Shown here one piece after another: positions 6,438 to 15,608 of a DNA stretch of 52,070 bases. Within the stretch, counting starts at the first letter, position 1, and each line of letters opens with the position of its first letter. The stretch lies in the NCBI GenBank assembly GCA_017626595.1, contig JAGAIJ010000010.1:1-52070 (forward strand), given 5' to 3'. The stretch is from Clostridia bacterium (GTDB lineage Bacteria > Bacillota > Clostridia > Monoglobales > Monoglobaceae). The position numbers were made by a program, and so were the translations under genes. The notes below the pieces were generated by a model. The model had not been told where the DNA came from, made no database searches, and worked only from the letters and a program-made list of their open reading frames with translations.

Positions 6438-6439
6438 TA

Positions 6440-7000
6440 TTATGCTTTCTTTACAGCGTTTAATAATCTTATAATAATCGGACAGAACACAACGTTTATA
6501 ACAACTTCCAGAACAAAGTTTGCTCCCACGAAGCTTACAAACATATATGGAAGAACAGCCGAGCCGGCTGCCGCTGCCCATTCGCCGATAAGTGGCATAA
6601 AGAAAAGTCCGCAACCGATTAAGAAAATTCCTGTGTTTACGATTGGACAAACTAAAGATGCCACGAAAACAGCAAAAGTCACGCTGATTTTCTTAAGGGC
6701 GTTATAGCAAATTCCTGCCACAAGTCCACAGGCAATACCCTTTGCCAGTACAGTTAAAACTGTGCCCCATACGGAAACTGCAAGAAACAGTCCTGCGTCC
6801 CTCATAAGTACGATAATACCAAAAACGAAACCAAGCCAGCCCGCAGATTTTGTTCCGCAAAGTGCAGAGCCCAAAACGATAGGCATAAGTACAAGTGAAA
6901 TGGAGAATGGTCCGAATTTGATAAATGAGCCAAGTAACTGAAGAATAATTACCATGGCTGTGAGTATGGCGGTAGTCACCATATTCTTTGTGTTTTTCAT
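6440..7000 (-). CDS. ECF transporter S component, probably for pantothenate
   Basis: A 186-residue, very hydrophobic protein with about six membrane helices, the size and pattern of an energy-coupling-factor substrate-binding subunit. It has a basic N terminus before TTAILTAMVIILQLL and the LMPIVLGSALCGTKSAGWLGFVFG block typical of vitamin S components. It would need the shared EcfAA'T module, which is not here. It follows coaX (pantothenate kinase) on the same strand after 60 bases, so pantothenate is the best guess for substrate. That assignment rests on context only. SD and ATG at 7000 are clear. Confidence 0.75.
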   Translation of the reverse strand: MKNTKNMVTTAILTAMVIILQLLGSFIKFGPFSISLVLMPIVLGSALCGTKSAGWLGFVFGIIVLMRDAGLFLAVSVWGTVLTVLAKGIACGLVAGICYNALKKISVTFAVFVASLVCPIVNTGIFLIGCGLFFMPLIGEWAAAAGSAVLPYMFVSFVGANFVLEVVINVVFCPIIIRLLNAVKKA

Positions 7001-7060
7001 TAAAATTCCTCCTTGCTGTCATCTGCAAAAGCAGTACAACGCAAATATTTTATTTTAATT

Positions 7061-7825
7061 TCATTTATTTTTCATATAGATTGAGTAAAGACCATCTAAA
7101 ATCAGGTCGCTATCAATTAAAATTTCATGACGGCAGTTTGGTATAATTGTTTCGGAGAGGCCTCCTGTTGCAATAAGAGTGAGCTTTTCGCCAAACTCCT
7201 CTTCAATTCTGTCAATCATTCCGTCAATCATTGATGCACTGCCGAAAACAATTCCCGAGCGCATACATTCAACAGTATTTTTTGCAATAACCTTTGACGG
7301 TGCTTCAAGGCTGATGCCCGGAAGCTGTGCAGTACCTCCTGTGAGAGCCTTTAAAGAAAGCTCCACGCCGGGAGCAATTGAAACTCCGCGGAAAACTCCG
7401 TTTTCGTCAACAATTGTAAATTTAGTAGCAGTCCCCATATCAATAATGAGAACCTTGCCCTCATATTTCTGATGAGCGCCTACGCAACCGCAGATAAGGT
7501 CAGCCCCAACCTGTGATGGATTGTCAACCTGAAGATTTATCCCTGTTTTAACTCCCGGTCCCACCAAAAGTGCCTCAACTCCGTAAACCATTTTAATGGC
7601 GCGGAGAAGAACGTGGTTAAGATTTGGCACAACAGAAGAAATGATTGCTCCTCTCAAGCTGTGGGAATCAACGTCGTTAAGGGATAAAATACTCCTTATT
7701 TTTGTTGCATATTCAGAATCAGTTTTGTGGACGTTTGTGGAAAGTCTTGACACAAATGCAAGCTTGCCCTCTTTGTAAACGCCTAAAACAATGTTTGTAT
7801 TTCCTACATCAACCGTAAGAATCAT
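7061..7825 (-). CDS. coaX: Type III pantothenate kinase
   Basis: A 254-residue CoaX that phosphorylates pantothenate, the first step of coenzyme A synthesis. It has the ASKHA fold with the phosphate loop MILTVDVGNTN at the N terminus, VGADLICGCVGAH (about 105-117), LIIDMGTATKFTIVD, and APGVELSLKAL with a following TAQLP. Type III kinases need a monovalent cation and resist CoA feedback. It sits 15 bases after metG in the ruvA-ruvB-metG-coaX-ECF run and is complete. Confidence 0.95.
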   Translation of the reverse strand: MILTVDVGNTNIVLGVYKEGKLAFVSRLSTNVHKTDSEYATKIRSILSLNDVDSHSLRGAIISSVVPNLNHVLLRAIKMVYGVEALLVGPGVKTGINLQVDNPSQVGADLICGCVGAHQKYEGKVLIIDMGTATKFTIVDENGVFRGVSIAPGVELSLKALTGGTAQLPGISLEAPSKVIAKNTVECMRSGIVFGSASMIDGMIDRIEEEFGEKLTLIATGGLSETIIPNCRHEILIDSDLILDGLYSIYMKNK

Positions 7826-7840
7826 AAAATCATCTACCTT

Positions 7841-9766
7841 TTAACCGATACGAGCACCGCTCTGAATATCGTCTTTAACAGTTGTAACAACCAGCTTATC
7901 GCCGTGAACTGCGCTTAAAATCATACCGTTTGAGTCATAGCCCATCATTTTTCTTGGTGGGAGGTTTGCGATAAAGAGAAGATTTTTGCCAATTAAATCT
8001 TCGGGCTTATAGTATTTTGCAATGCCTGATAAAATCTGTCTCTTTTCGTTGCCAACTTCAAGGATAAAGCGGAGGAGCTTGCTTGATTTCGGAACAGCCT
8101 CACATTCAATAACCTTGCCCACACGAATGTCCATTTTGCAGAAATCGTCGATTGTAACGTCTTCTTCGTATGGCTCAATCTCAATTGCAGGTTCAGGAAC
8201 AGGCATCTCAGCCTCAATTTCCTTGATTTTCTTTTCTGCATCAATTCTTACGAAAAGCGGAGTTGCTTCTCCTACTTTTACGCCTGATTTAAGAGTGCCG
8301 AATTCCTTAATTGCCTCAAGGGAAATGTCGTCGAATGAAAGCTGTCCCTTGATTTTTTCAGCTGTTTCCGGAAGGAATGGGCTGAGGAGTGATGCGATAA
8401 AGCGGATAGCCTCGGCTAAGTTGTGCATAACTGTGCCAAGCTCTGCCTTTTTGCTTTCGTCCTTTGCAAGAACCCAAGGCATAGTTTCGTCAATGTATTT
8501 ATTTGCACGGTTTGCAATCTTCATAACTTCCCCAAGGGCGTCAGCCACATGGTAGTCCTGCATAAGTTCAACGAGTCTGTCTCTTGAATTTTCGCAGGTA
8601 GCCTTAAGGTCTTCGTCAAATTCAAATTTATATGTTGCTTCAGGAATAACACCGTCAAAATATTTGTTAATCATAGCAACTGTACGGTTAACAAGGTTGC
8701 CCATTGTGTTTGCAAGGTCAGTGTTAAATGAAGTAATAACCTTTTCGTAGGTGATTGTGCCGTCCTGTGCGAATGGAATTTCGCGGAGGAGGTAGTAACG
8801 TACAGCGTCAACGCCGAAATGACGAACAAGGTCGTCGGCGTAGACAACGTTGCCTAAAGATTTACTCATTTTTTCCTCGCCGTTTAAGAGCCAAGGATGA
8901 CCGAAAACCTGCTTTGGAAGTGGCAAATCAAGAGCCATAAGCATAATAGGCCAGTAAATTGTATGGAAACGGAGAATGTCCTTTCCGATAATGTGCACGT
9001 CAGCAGGCCAGTTCTTGTTAAAGAGCTCGCTGTCCTTGTCAGGAGCGTAGCCTAAAGCTGTGATATAGTTTGTGAGGGCGTCAAGCCAAACATAAACTAC
9101 GTGCTTTGGGTCAAAGTCAACAGGAATACCCCAGTCAAAGCTTGTTCTTGAAACGCAAAGGTCCTGAATACCAGGTTTAATAAAGTTGTTAACCATTTCC
9201 TTTTTGCGTGATTCAGGCTGAATAAACTGTGGATTTTCCTCGATGTGCTTCATAAGGCGGTCCTGATAGTTGCTCATTTTAAAGAAATAAGCCTCTTCAT
9301 TTTCCTTGTGAACATCTCTGCCACAGTCAGGGCATTTGCCCTCAACAAGCTGTGTTTCAGTCCAGAAAGATTCGCAAGGAGTACAGTACCAGCCCTCGTA
9401 GCAGGACTTGTAGATGTCGCCCTTGTCATAGAGCTTTTTGAAAATCTTCTGCACAGCATCAACGTGATAATCGTCAGTTGTACGGATAAATTTGTCATAG
9501 CTTGAATTCATAAGGTCCCAGATATCTCTTATCTGTCCTGCAACCCCGTCAACATATTCCTGAGGAGAGATGTTTGCGTCTTTAGCAAGCTCCTGAATTT
9601 TCTGACCATGTTCGTCAGTGCCTGTTAAAAAGTAAACATCATAGCCTTCGTATCTTTTGAAACGGGCAATAGCATCGGAAAGTACGATTTCGTAGGTGTT
9701 TCCGATGTGAGGTTTTCTGGATGTATATGCAATAGCAGTTGTTAAATAAAATTTTCCTTTACTCAT
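7841..9766 (-). CDS. metG: Methionyl-tRNA synthetase
   Basis: A 641-residue class I synthetase charging tRNA(Met). It has the HIGN signature at about residues 21-24, a zinc knuckle with CTPC ... CPDCG (about 125-145), and KMSKS near residue 300. The C terminus carries the EMAP/Trbp111-type tRNA-binding OB fold ([19 protein letters not shown]), giving the long form common in Firmicutes. Its start overlaps the ruvB end by 8 bases. No T-box precedes it, as it sits inside the ruvAB operon. Confidence 0.97.
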   Translation of the reverse strand: MSKGKFYLTTAIAYTSRKPHIGNTYEIVLSDAIARFKRYEGYDVYFLTGTDEHGQKIQELAKDANISPQEYVDGVAGQIRDIWDLMNSSYDKFIRTTDDYHVDAVQKIFKKLYDKGDIYKSCYEGWYCTPCESFWTETQLVEGKCPDCGRDVHKENEEAYFFKMSNYQDRLMKHIEENPQFIQPESRKKEMVNNFIKPGIQDLCVSRTSFDWGIPVDFDPKHVVYVWLDALTNYITALGYAPDKDSELFNKNWPADVHIIGKDILRFHTIYWPIMLMALDLPLPKQVFGHPWLLNGEEKMSKSLGNVVYADDLVRHFGVDAVRYYLLREIPFAQDGTITYEKVITSFNTDLANTMGNLVNRTVAMINKYFDGVIPEATYKFEFDEDLKATCENSRDRLVELMQDYHVADALGEVMKIANRANKYIDETMPWVLAKDESKKAELGTVMHNLAEAIRFIASLLSPFLPETAEKIKGQLSFDDISLEAIKEFGTLKSGVKVGEATPLFVRIDAEKKIKEIEAEMPVPEPAIEIEPYEEDVTIDDFCKMDIRVGKVIECEAVPKSSKLLRFILEVGNEKRQILSGIAKYYKPEDLIGKNLLFIANLPPRKMMGYDSNGMILSAVHGDKLVVTTVKDDIQSGARIG

Positions 9767-10814
9767 TATTTTCTCCTTCGTCCCACATGGTTATATTGAT
9801 GCTTTCTTCCTTTTTGCCGAAAGGAATACCGAAATGCTCATAGGCGAGCTTTGTAACAGTTCTTCCCTTTGGTGTACGGTTAAGAAAACCGATTTGCATA
9901 AGATATGGCTCGTAAACGTCCTCCACAGTGGTGCTTTCCTCGCCGATTGTAGCGGCAAGTGTGTCAAGACCAACAGGCCCTCCGTTATAGTTGTTTATAA
10001 CTGTAAGGAGCATTCGTCTGTCGGAGGCGTCAAGACCCAACTTGTCAACCTCAAGGCTCTTAAGCGCCTCGTCGGCAGAACTTTTGTCAATTACGCCGTT
10101 ATATTTAATCTGTGCAAAGTCACGAACTCTCTTTAAGAGTCGGTTTGCAATACGCGGTGTACCTCGTGAACGGCTTGCAATTTCCCCTGCGCCCTCTTCG
10201 GTAATGTCTATGCCAAGGATTCCTGCGGAACGCTTGACAATTTCCTTAAGCTCCTCAGGAGTGTAAATTTCAAGTCTGCTGATTACGCCGAATCTGTCAC
10301 GGAGAGGAGCTGTAAGAGCCCCTGCCCTTGTAGTCGCACCAATAAGGGTGAACTTCGGCAGGTCGAGGCGGATTGAACGGGCTGATGGGCCTTTGCCGAT
10401 TATAATGTCTAAGGCAAAGTCCTCCATAGCAGGATATAAAACTTCCTCTACTGAGCGGTTAAGGCGGTGGATTTCGTCCACAAAAAGAATGTCGTTTTCG
10501 CTTAAATTGGTAAGAAGTGCCGCAAGGTCACCCTGCTTTTCAATGGCAGGTCCCGAGGTGATTCTTAAGTTGACGCCCATTTCGTTTGCGATAATTGTGG
10601 AAAGGGTAGTTTTTCCAAGGCCCGGAGGTCCGTATAAAAGGACGTGGTCAAGGGAATCCCCTCTCTGCTTCGCAGCGTCAATAAATATGCGAAGATTTTC
10701 CTTTGCCTTTGTCTGACCGATGTACTCGTCAAAGGTTTTCGGTCTTAAGCTGTATTCATTTTCTTTGTCACCGTCAGTTTCAGCGGTGGTTATAATTCTT
10801 GTTTCTTCGTCCAT
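9759..10814 (-). CDS. ruvB: Holliday junction branch migration ATPase RuvB
   Basis: A 351-residue AAA+ hexameric motor that drives branch migration with RuvA. Landmarks are [19 protein letters not shown], Walker [10 protein letters not shown] (about 64-72), Walker B DEIHRLNR, sensor [18 protein letters not shown], and the C-terminal winged helix. It follows ruvA after 3 bases. ruvC is not in the window. Confidence 0.98.
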   Translation of the reverse strand: MDEETRIITTAETDGDKENEYSLRPKTFDEYIGQTKAKENLRIFIDAAKQRGDSLDHVLLYGPPGLGKTTLSTIIANEMGVNLRITSGPAIEKQGDLAALLTNLSENDILFVDEIHRLNRSVEEVLYPAMEDFALDIIIGKGPSARSIRLDLPKFTLIGATTRAGALTAPLRDRFGVISRLEIYTPEELKEIVKRSAGILGIDITEEGAGEIASRSRGTPRIANRLLKRVRDFAQIKYNGVIDKSSADEALKSLEVDKLGLDASDRRMLLTVINNYNGGPVGLDTLAATIGEESTTVEDVYEPYLMQIGFLNRTPKGRTVTKLAYEHFGIPFGKKEESINITMWDEGENNE

Positions 10815-10817
10815 ATT

Positions 10818-11417
10818 TTACCCTTTCATAAGGTTTTTAAGACCAAATTTTATTTTATCTTCAAGTGTGCCGGTAGCACCTTTTAATGCATTTTTGGCTT
10901 CAACAGCAGAATATCCGAGAACAACTAATGCTGAAACAGCTTCAGCGTTGTCGTCGTTGTTTGATACAGGAACAAAATCCTGTGCAGGCATTTCGTTGAG
11001 TTCAACGCCCTTGAACTTGTCGCGGAGCTCTAAAACAAGACGCTCTGCGCCTTTTTTGCCAAGTCCGTGAGTGTTGTCGGAGATGTATTTTGAATCCCCT
11101 GAAATTACGCAAAGGGCAAACTTTGACGGAGAAATGTTTGATAAAAGAGAAATGGCAGTTTTAGTGCCTATTCCGTTTACGCTTATAATCATTTCAAAGA
11201 GGTTAAGCTCCTCCATAGTGTAAAAACCGTAGATGTCCAGTATGTCAGAGGTTGTTTTAAGGTTGACATAGGTGTAGAGTTTTGCGTCCGTTCCGATGTC
11301 TCCGAGACTGTTAAGAGTAGCTGTGCTTGAGTAGATTTTAAAACCAATTCCGTTTGCGTCAATAACAGCAAAATTTTCGCTCTTGTGAGCCAGCTTTCCT
11401 GAAATATAGTAAAACAT
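10818..11417 (-). CDS. ruvA: Holliday junction DNA-binding protein RuvA
   Basis: A 199-residue RuvA: an OB-fold domain (MFYYISGKLAHKS, then YTYVNLKT), helix-hairpin-helix motifs (ISVNGIGTKTAISLL and THGLGKKGAERLVLEL) and the C-terminal RuvB-contact domain (AVSALVVLGYSAVEAKNAL). The start is ATG 11417 with an AAGGAGGGAG SD; an ATG at 11435 lies upstream of it. It is the first gene of a five-gene minus-strand operon with a strong promoter at 11445-11473. I see no LexA-like box. Confidence 0.96.
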   Translation of the reverse strand: MFYYISGKLAHKSENFAVIDANGIGFKIYSSTATLNSLGDIGTDAKLYTYVNLKTTSDILDIYGFYTMEELNLFEMIISVNGIGTKTAISLLSNISPSKFALCVISGDSKYISDNTHGLGKKGAERLVLELRDKFKGVELNEMPAQDFVPVSNNDDNAEAVSALVVLGYSAVEAKNALKGATGTLEDKIKFGLKNLMKG

Positions 11418-11444
11418 TTTCTCCCTCCTTTGCATATATAGTAA

Positions 11445-11473
11445 ATTATACCACTTTATGAAGAAAAAAACAA
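11445..11473 (-). promoter_or_regulatory. Promoter of ruvA operon
   Basis: Minus strand TTGTTT (11468-11473), 17-bp spacer, TATAAT (11445-11450) with extended TGG. Confidence 0.7.
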
Positions 11474-11525
11474 GTGATTTTTCAATATACTAAAATAAAA
11501 AAGATTTATGCACAGGGATAAATTA

Positions 11526-11565
11526 AACCTCCCCCACAGCTATCCCAACAGCTATCCCCACAGCC
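11526..11565. repeat. Short imperfect tandem repeat
   Basis: Within the 220-bp gap between ruvA and the AbrB gene, the unit CACAGCTATCCC occurs twice (second copy starting AACAG), then decays to CACAGCCAC. No function is apparent. The rest of the gap holds the two divergent promoters. Confidence 0.6.
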
Positions 11566-11576
11566 ACATAAAGACA

Positions 11577-11605
11577 TTGACTTAATCCAAAGATTATGGT
11601 ATGAT
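11577..11605 (+). promoter_or_regulatory. Promoter of the AbrB-glycosyltransferase operon
   Basis: TTGACT (11577-11582), 17-bp spacer, TATGAT (11600-11605) with extended TGG. Confidence 0.75.
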
Positions 11606-11615
11606 TATTCATACC
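11598..11615. promoter_or_regulatory. Inverted repeat over the -10 and start site, candidate AbrB operator
   Basis: GGTATGA-TTAT-TCATACC: perfect 7-bp arms with a 4-base centre, overlapping the -10 box and the predicted transcription start. Autorepression by the AbrB-type product is inferred from position. Confidence 0.45.
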
Positions 11616-11637
11616 AATCATACAAAGGGGGATAAAA

Positions 11638-11847
11638 ATGAATACAAGTAATGGAAAGTATGCCTGGATGGTTAAAATAGGAGAAAAAGGACAGTTTGTT
11701 ATTCCAAAGGAAGCAAGGGAAATGTTTGACCTGCAACCCGGAGAGGAAATTTTGGTTCTTGGAGACAAGGAAAAGGGAATTGCAATTCTCCCGAAAGAAA
11801 AACAGCAGGATTTTATAAAAAATATTTTCAATCACATAGAAGATTAA
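11638..11847 (+). CDS. AbrB/SpoVT-type transcriptional regulator
   Basis: A 69-residue protein with the swapped-hairpin AbrB/MazE DNA-binding fold: VKIGEKGQFVIPKEAREMF (about 12-30), then LQPGEEILVLGD and a final GIAILPK. There is no effector domain. An SD (AGGGGGA) precedes ATG 11638. The glycosyltransferase gene begins 14 bases downstream, so the regulator likely controls its own operon through the inverted repeat at 11598-11615. The fold also occurs in antitoxins, but no toxin gene is adjacent. Confidence 0.88.
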   Translation: MNTSNGKYAWMVKIGEKGQFVIPKEAREMFDLQPGEEILVLGDKEKGIAILPKEKQQDFIKNIFNHIED

Positions 11848-11861
11848 AGGCGGTTGACATT

Positions 11862-13040
11862 ATGAGTAAAATAGTTTTCTTTTGTATTCCTGCCCACGGC
11901 CACACCAATCCAACCCTTGAGGTTGTAAAGGAGCTGATTTCCCGTGGGAATGAGGTCTGGTATTATTCCTATAACATTATGCGGGAAAAAATTCAGTCCA
12001 CAGGAGCAAAATTTATATCCTGCGACGACTATGATATGGAAAAGAAATTAAACGCCAAGGATTCAACCCGTGTAGGAAAGGATTTGGCGTTTTCTACAAA
12101 GTTATTAGTTGACACAACCCTCGCCCTTGACGAAAAGGTCTGCAGGGAAATGGAAGAGATTAAGCCTGACTGTATAGTGGCTGATTCTATGGCGTTATGG
12201 GGAAAGGCTGTTGCGTTAAAGCTGGGTATTCCTTTTGTTTCTTCAACAACAACCTTTGCCTTTAATCAGTACTCGGCAAGAATTATGAAACAGGGTTTTA
12301 AAGATTTAGTCAAGATGCTTTTGTCAATGCCAAAAACCTCGAAGCAGGTCAAGAGGCTTAAAGATAAGGGGTTTCCTGTCAATAGCATTATTGATATAAT
12401 CGGGAATGATAATAATACTCATACAATCGTCTATACCTCCCCTGAGTTTCAGCCCTGCTCAGAAACCTTTTCTGAAAAGTATGCTTTTGTAGGACCGTCA
12501 ATCCGTCCTGCAACAGAGGAAATTGAGAAGAAAAAAGAAAAATTGATTTATATTTCCATGGGAACAGTAAATAATGATATGATGCCATTTTACAGGTCCT
12601 GCATTTCTGCCTTAAAAGAAACTGATTATCAGGTTATAATGTCAGTGGGCAACCTTGTGTCGGTTGAAGATTTTGGGGAAATTCCTGAAAATATTTCGGT
12701 TTATTATCATATTGACCAGATTGCAGTTTTAGAAAAAGCAGATGTATTCGTATCTCATTGCGGAATGAACAGCGTAAGCGAAAGCCTGTATTTCGGAGTT
12801 CCGATTGTTATGATTCCTCAAACCTCGGAGCAAAAAGGTGTAGCGGAACGTGTCAGGGAGCTTGGTGCAGGAATTAAAGTTGACAAGAAAAAGGGCACAG
12901 CGGTCTTAGACGCCATAAAGGAAATCTGGGATAATGAAAATTATAAGAAAAATGCAGTAAAAATTGCAGAAGATTTCAGGAAATGCACAGGTGCAAAAGG
13001 CGCTGCAGAGAAAATTTTAAAAGCATGTGAAGAAAAATAA
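11862..13040 (+). CDS. UDP-glycosyltransferase, MGT/YjiC-like (GT1)
   Basis: A 392-residue GT-B fold enzyme of family GT1, related to macrolide and flavonoid glycosyltransferases. The acceptor half starts with FFCIPAHGHTNPTLEVVKEL. The donor half contains IYISMGTV (about 230) and HCGMNSVSESLYFGVPIVMI (about 300-320) with PQTSEQ after it, which holds the nucleotide-sugar site. No signal peptide is present, so it should be cytosolic. Members inactivate antibiotics or decorate secondary metabolites and lipids; the acceptor cannot be read here. It is co-transcribed with an AbrB-type regulator, and its own SD is weak (AAAGG, distant), consistent with coupling. Confidence 0.9.
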   Translation: MSKIVFFCIPAHGHTNPTLEVVKELISRGNEVWYYSYNIMREKIQSTGAKFISCDDYDMEKKLNAKDSTRVGKDLAFSTKLLVDTTLALDEKVCREMEEIKPDCIVADSMALWGKAVALKLGIPFVSSTTTFAFNQYSARIMKQGFKDLVKMLLSMPKTSKQVKRLKDKGFPVNSIIDIIGNDNNTHTIVYTSPEFQPCSETFSEKYAFVGPSIRPATEEIEKKKEKLIYISMGTVNNDMMPFYRSCISALKETDYQVIMSVGNLVSVEDFGEIPENISVYYHIDQIAVLEKADVFVSHCGMNSVSESLYFGVPIVMIPQTSEQKGVAERVRELGAGIKVDKKKGTAVLDAIKEIWDNENYKKNAVKIAEDFRKCTGAKGAAEKILKACEEK

Positions 13041-13071
13041 AAAAGCACCTGCATAAGCAAGTGCTTTTTTT
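13037..13071. terminator. Bidirectional terminator between the glycosyltransferase and the tRNA genes
   Basis: AAAAAAGCAC paired with GTGCTTTTTT, with an inner TGC/GCA pair. It ends next to the CCA end of tRNA-Tyr and so also serves the minus-strand tRNA transcript. Confidence 0.8.
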
Positions 13072-13072
13072 C

Positions 13073-13157
13073 TGGTGGAGGAGGGTGGATTCGGACCACC
13101 GAAGCGAAACGCAACAGATTTACAGTCTGCCCCCTTTGGCCACTCGGGAACTCCTCC
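13073..13157 (-). tRNA. tRNA-Tyr (GTA)
   Basis: An 85-base class II tRNA with acceptor stem GGAGGAG/CTCCTCC, discriminator A and an encoded CCA. The anticodon loop reads ACTGTAAAT with anticodon GTA. A long variable arm (TGCGTTTCGCTTCG region) and T loop GGTCCGAATCC are present. It is the second gene of a Thr-Tyr tandem. Confidence 0.96.
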
Positions 13158-13166
13158 ATAAAAAAT

Positions 13167-13242
13167 TGGAGCTGGTGATGGGACTCGAACCCGCGACCTG
13201 CTGATTACAAATCAGCTGCTCTACCAATTGAGCTACACCAGC
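13167..13242 (-). tRNA. tRNA-Thr (TGT)
   Basis: A 76-base tRNA including encoded CCA. The acceptor stem GCTGGTG pairs with CACCAGC. The D loop AGCTCAATTGGTAGAGC and T arm CGGGTTCGAGTCCC are standard. The anticodon stem GCTGA/TCAGC encloses TTTGTAA, giving anticodon TGT. Confidence 0.96.
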
Positions 13243-13277
13243 TTACCAAGACGAGCCTTTTTCGACCCGCAATCGAT

Positions 13278-13306
13278 ATGATATCACAGGTCGAGGCTTT
13301 TGTCAA
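13278..13306 (-). promoter_or_regulatory. Promoter of the tRNA-Thr/tRNA-Tyr unit
   Basis: Minus strand TTGACA (13301-13306), 17-bp spacer, TATCAT (13278-13283), about 36 bases upstream of the tRNA-Thr 5' end. Confidence 0.78.
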
Positions 13307-13334
13307 CACTTTTTTGAAATTTTTTTGAAAAAAG

Positions 13335-15608
13335 TTAGAATTGTATTTTTTCTATGGTTTCAAGGCCCTTTTCAGCCACAGAAACTGTGTTTTTATGACA
13401 GGTAAAGAACAGTATCTGTCTCGCCTTTGCGTAATCCTTTAAGAATGTAAAGGCAGTTGCCTGACGGACATCGTCGTACTGGAGGAAAATGTCGTCAAGA
13501 ACTAATGGAAGGGAGAATTCTCCTCCGATAAGCTCGCCGATTGCAAGACGGAGGGAAAGGTACGCCTGGTCAAGAGTTCCTGCGGAGAGGTTTGTGTATG
13601 GGATAATGCCCTTTTCTCCGCCAAAATCAATTTTAAGGCCGAAATCTTTGGATACAATTATGTTTCTTACAGGCTCTCCCGTAAACTTTTCAAAGATTTC
13701 ACAGGTCTTTCTGTTTAGCTTGTCGCCGAATGTGGAATTGATTTCGTCCATTGAGGCGTTGAAAACTTCCTCAGCAGTTTTAAGTGCATCATAATAGGCA
13801 GTTTCACGAGCCAATTCAGCTTTGATTTCGTCAATTCTGTGAGATAAACTTGCTTCGCTTGTTACAGGAACAATAAGCTGTCGGCTCTTTTCCTCGATTA
13901 CATTGTGGAGAGCCAAGGCTTTTTCGTTCAATCCTCGGATTTCCGAATTAACTGCATCAATATCAAGGGAAAGACCCTCTGTAATTTCAGCAATCTTCTT
14001 TTCCTCAAAAATCAGCTCCTCAAGAGAAAGGCTGATTTCAAAGGCCTTTCTTAAAGCTGTAAGGTTAGATGAAAGCTGGTCATATTTCTTAAGATTTTCT
14101 TCTGTTCTTATAAGGATGCTTTCTGCACTTTCAATGTTCTGCACAGGAATATAAAAATTTACAAGTGAAATATATTTTTCGCAAAGAAGATTGTATTTTT
14201 CTGTCTGTTCGTTGTAGGATTTAAGCTTGTCGGAATATATGAGGCTGTTTCTGTATAGGTTTTCAAGGTCGTCCTCTGTTTCACAGCCAAGTTCAGCCAT
14301 TTTTTCTTTGTTGTCAGCGTTAATTTTTGTTAAATCAGCAGAGTATTCCGAAAGGAGCCTTGTAAAGTCTGTGTTTTTATCGGCTGAAATCCCATATTCA
14401 GCAAGTGAGTCAATTTTAGAAAGATATAAACTGTCATCAGCCCTTTTCGGAAGAGAAAGAATTATAAGAAGAAATCCCGCAAATATACCCCAGAAAATGT
14501 GCTTTACAAATAATCCTGCAACTAAAAATATAAGTGCAGTTGCAATTCCCGAGATAAATAACGGCAAAGATATTCCGCTCTTTTTCGGAGAAAGCTGGAT
14601 AATTTCATCAAGCCTTTCTTTAATGTCTTTGAGCCTGTTTTCCTTATCAAAATCGTTTTTCAAAGCTTCGTAATTTTCCCCGTCAACTGTTTTTTCAGGG
14701 GTTTCAGGCATCTGTGGAGTTGACGCTGAAATCTGATTTTTAAGGGTTTTTCCCTCTTCTACAAGATTTCTGAGGTCGTCAACCCCAAAACTGTCGGTAA
14801 CAATAACATTTTTAACGGAAAGGAGCTCTTTTTCCTTTTCGATAATTTCGCCTATTGCTTTTCCTTTTTTGATAAGTTCTGCTTTTTTAAGCTGTTCGTT
14901 TAATTCTTTGATTTTTTCCTGACAGCTGTCATAATTTTTCTTATCTTGCTCAAGATTAGCATAAAGCTCCTGCTGTGAGGCGGAAGTGTTTATAATTTCC
15001 TGACGCTGATTTATAAGATTTTCAAGCTCAGCTTTAAGTTCAGGGATAAGTCCCTTTTTTTCGCTTTTGGAAATAAGCTTTTCCTTTGCTGAAACAAGAT
15101 TTTTAAGGACCTGCGCCCCTGAAATTCCCTCATCTCCGCTGGAAATTATGTTAGACAGCTTTTCCATAAGGTCGGCGCCTGCCTCTTCGCCCTGGAATCC
15201 GCCAAGCTTTCCCGCGTAGGCGCTCTTTAAGAAGCCCATGGCGTCAATGCCGAAAAAGTGCTTTCCTATTTCTTCGTTTGGCCCAAGCGGAATAACACTT
15301 CCTGTTGATAAATCAGTAAGTGTTGTCTTGTCAGTTTTAAAACTTTTTTTGAAGTTTTTTTCAATAAGATAAGAGGTTTCCCCTACCTGAATTTCCATAG
15401 CTCCGCTCATAGTACTGCCGTCAAGTGGCAGATATTTGTTTCGGATATCCTTTTTTAAATCGCCGTAGAGCATAAGGAGGATAAATGCCATAATGGTAGA
15501 TTTACCGCCCTCGTTTTTGCTGTAGATAATGTTGTGAGCCTCTGAAAAATCCAGTGAAAAGTTTTTGAATTTCCCGAAAGAAGTAAGAGTTACGTTTTTA
15601 ATTTTCAT
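13335..15608 (-). CDS. YhaN-like SMC/Rad50-type ATPase
   Basis: A 757-residue ABC-type ATPase with split head domains. Walker A NEGGKST lies at about residues 35-41. Long coiled coils surround a hydrophobic hairpin of two likely membrane helices (about 345-390), and the C terminus carries the signature LSAGTLDQAYLSLRLA and Walker B LPLVLDDIFLQYD. The central membrane pair is the mark of the YhaN type rather than SbcC. The start overlaps the phosphoesterase gene by 11 bases, so the two probably form a nuclease complex in DNA repair, as predicted for YhaO-YhaN. Substrate and membrane role are unproven. Confidence 0.82.
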   Translation of the reverse strand: MKIKNVTLTSFGKFKNFSLDFSEAHNIIYSKNEGGKSTIMAFILLMLYGDLKKDIRNKYLPLDGSTMSGAMEIQVGETSYLIEKNFKKSFKTDKTTLTDLSTGSVIPLGPNEEIGKHFFGIDAMGFLKSAYAGKLGGFQGEEAGADLMEKLSNIISSGDEGISGAQVLKNLVSAKEKLISKSEKKGLIPELKAELENLINQRQEIINTSASQQELYANLEQDKKNYDSCQEKIKELNEQLKKAELIKKGKAIGEIIEKEKELLSVKNVIVTDSFGVDDLRNLVEEGKTLKNQISASTPQMPETPEKTVDGENYEALKNDFDKENRLKDIKERLDEIIQLSPKKSGISLPLFISGIATALIFLVAGLFVKHIFWGIFAGFLLIILSLPKRADDSLYLSKIDSLAEYGISADKNTDFTRLLSEYSADLTKINADNKEKMAELGCETEDDLENLYRNSLIYSDKLKSYNEQTEKYNLLCEKYISLVNFYIPVQNIESAESILIRTEENLKKYDQLSSNLTALRKAFEISLSLEELIFEEKKIAEITEGLSLDIDAVNSEIRGLNEKALALHNVIEEKSRQLIVPVTSEASLSHRIDEIKAELARETAYYDALKTAEEVFNASMDEINSTFGDKLNRKTCEIFEKFTGEPVRNIIVSKDFGLKIDFGGEKGIIPYTNLSAGTLDQAYLSLRLAIGELIGGEFSLPLVLDDIFLQYDDVRQATAFTFLKDYAKARQILFFTCHKNTVSVAEKGLETIEKIQF

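Noticed and set aside
11523-11831. Minus-strand frame with VAVGIAVGIAVG repeats upstream of the AbrB gene
   Set aside because: It is antisense to the AbrB gene and to the short CACAGCTATCCC repeat; no SD at a start.
12941-13159. 72-residue minus-strand reading frame over the tRNA-Tyr gene
   Set aside because: It runs through the tRNA, its terminator and the 3' end of the glycosyltransferase gene; no SD or family.
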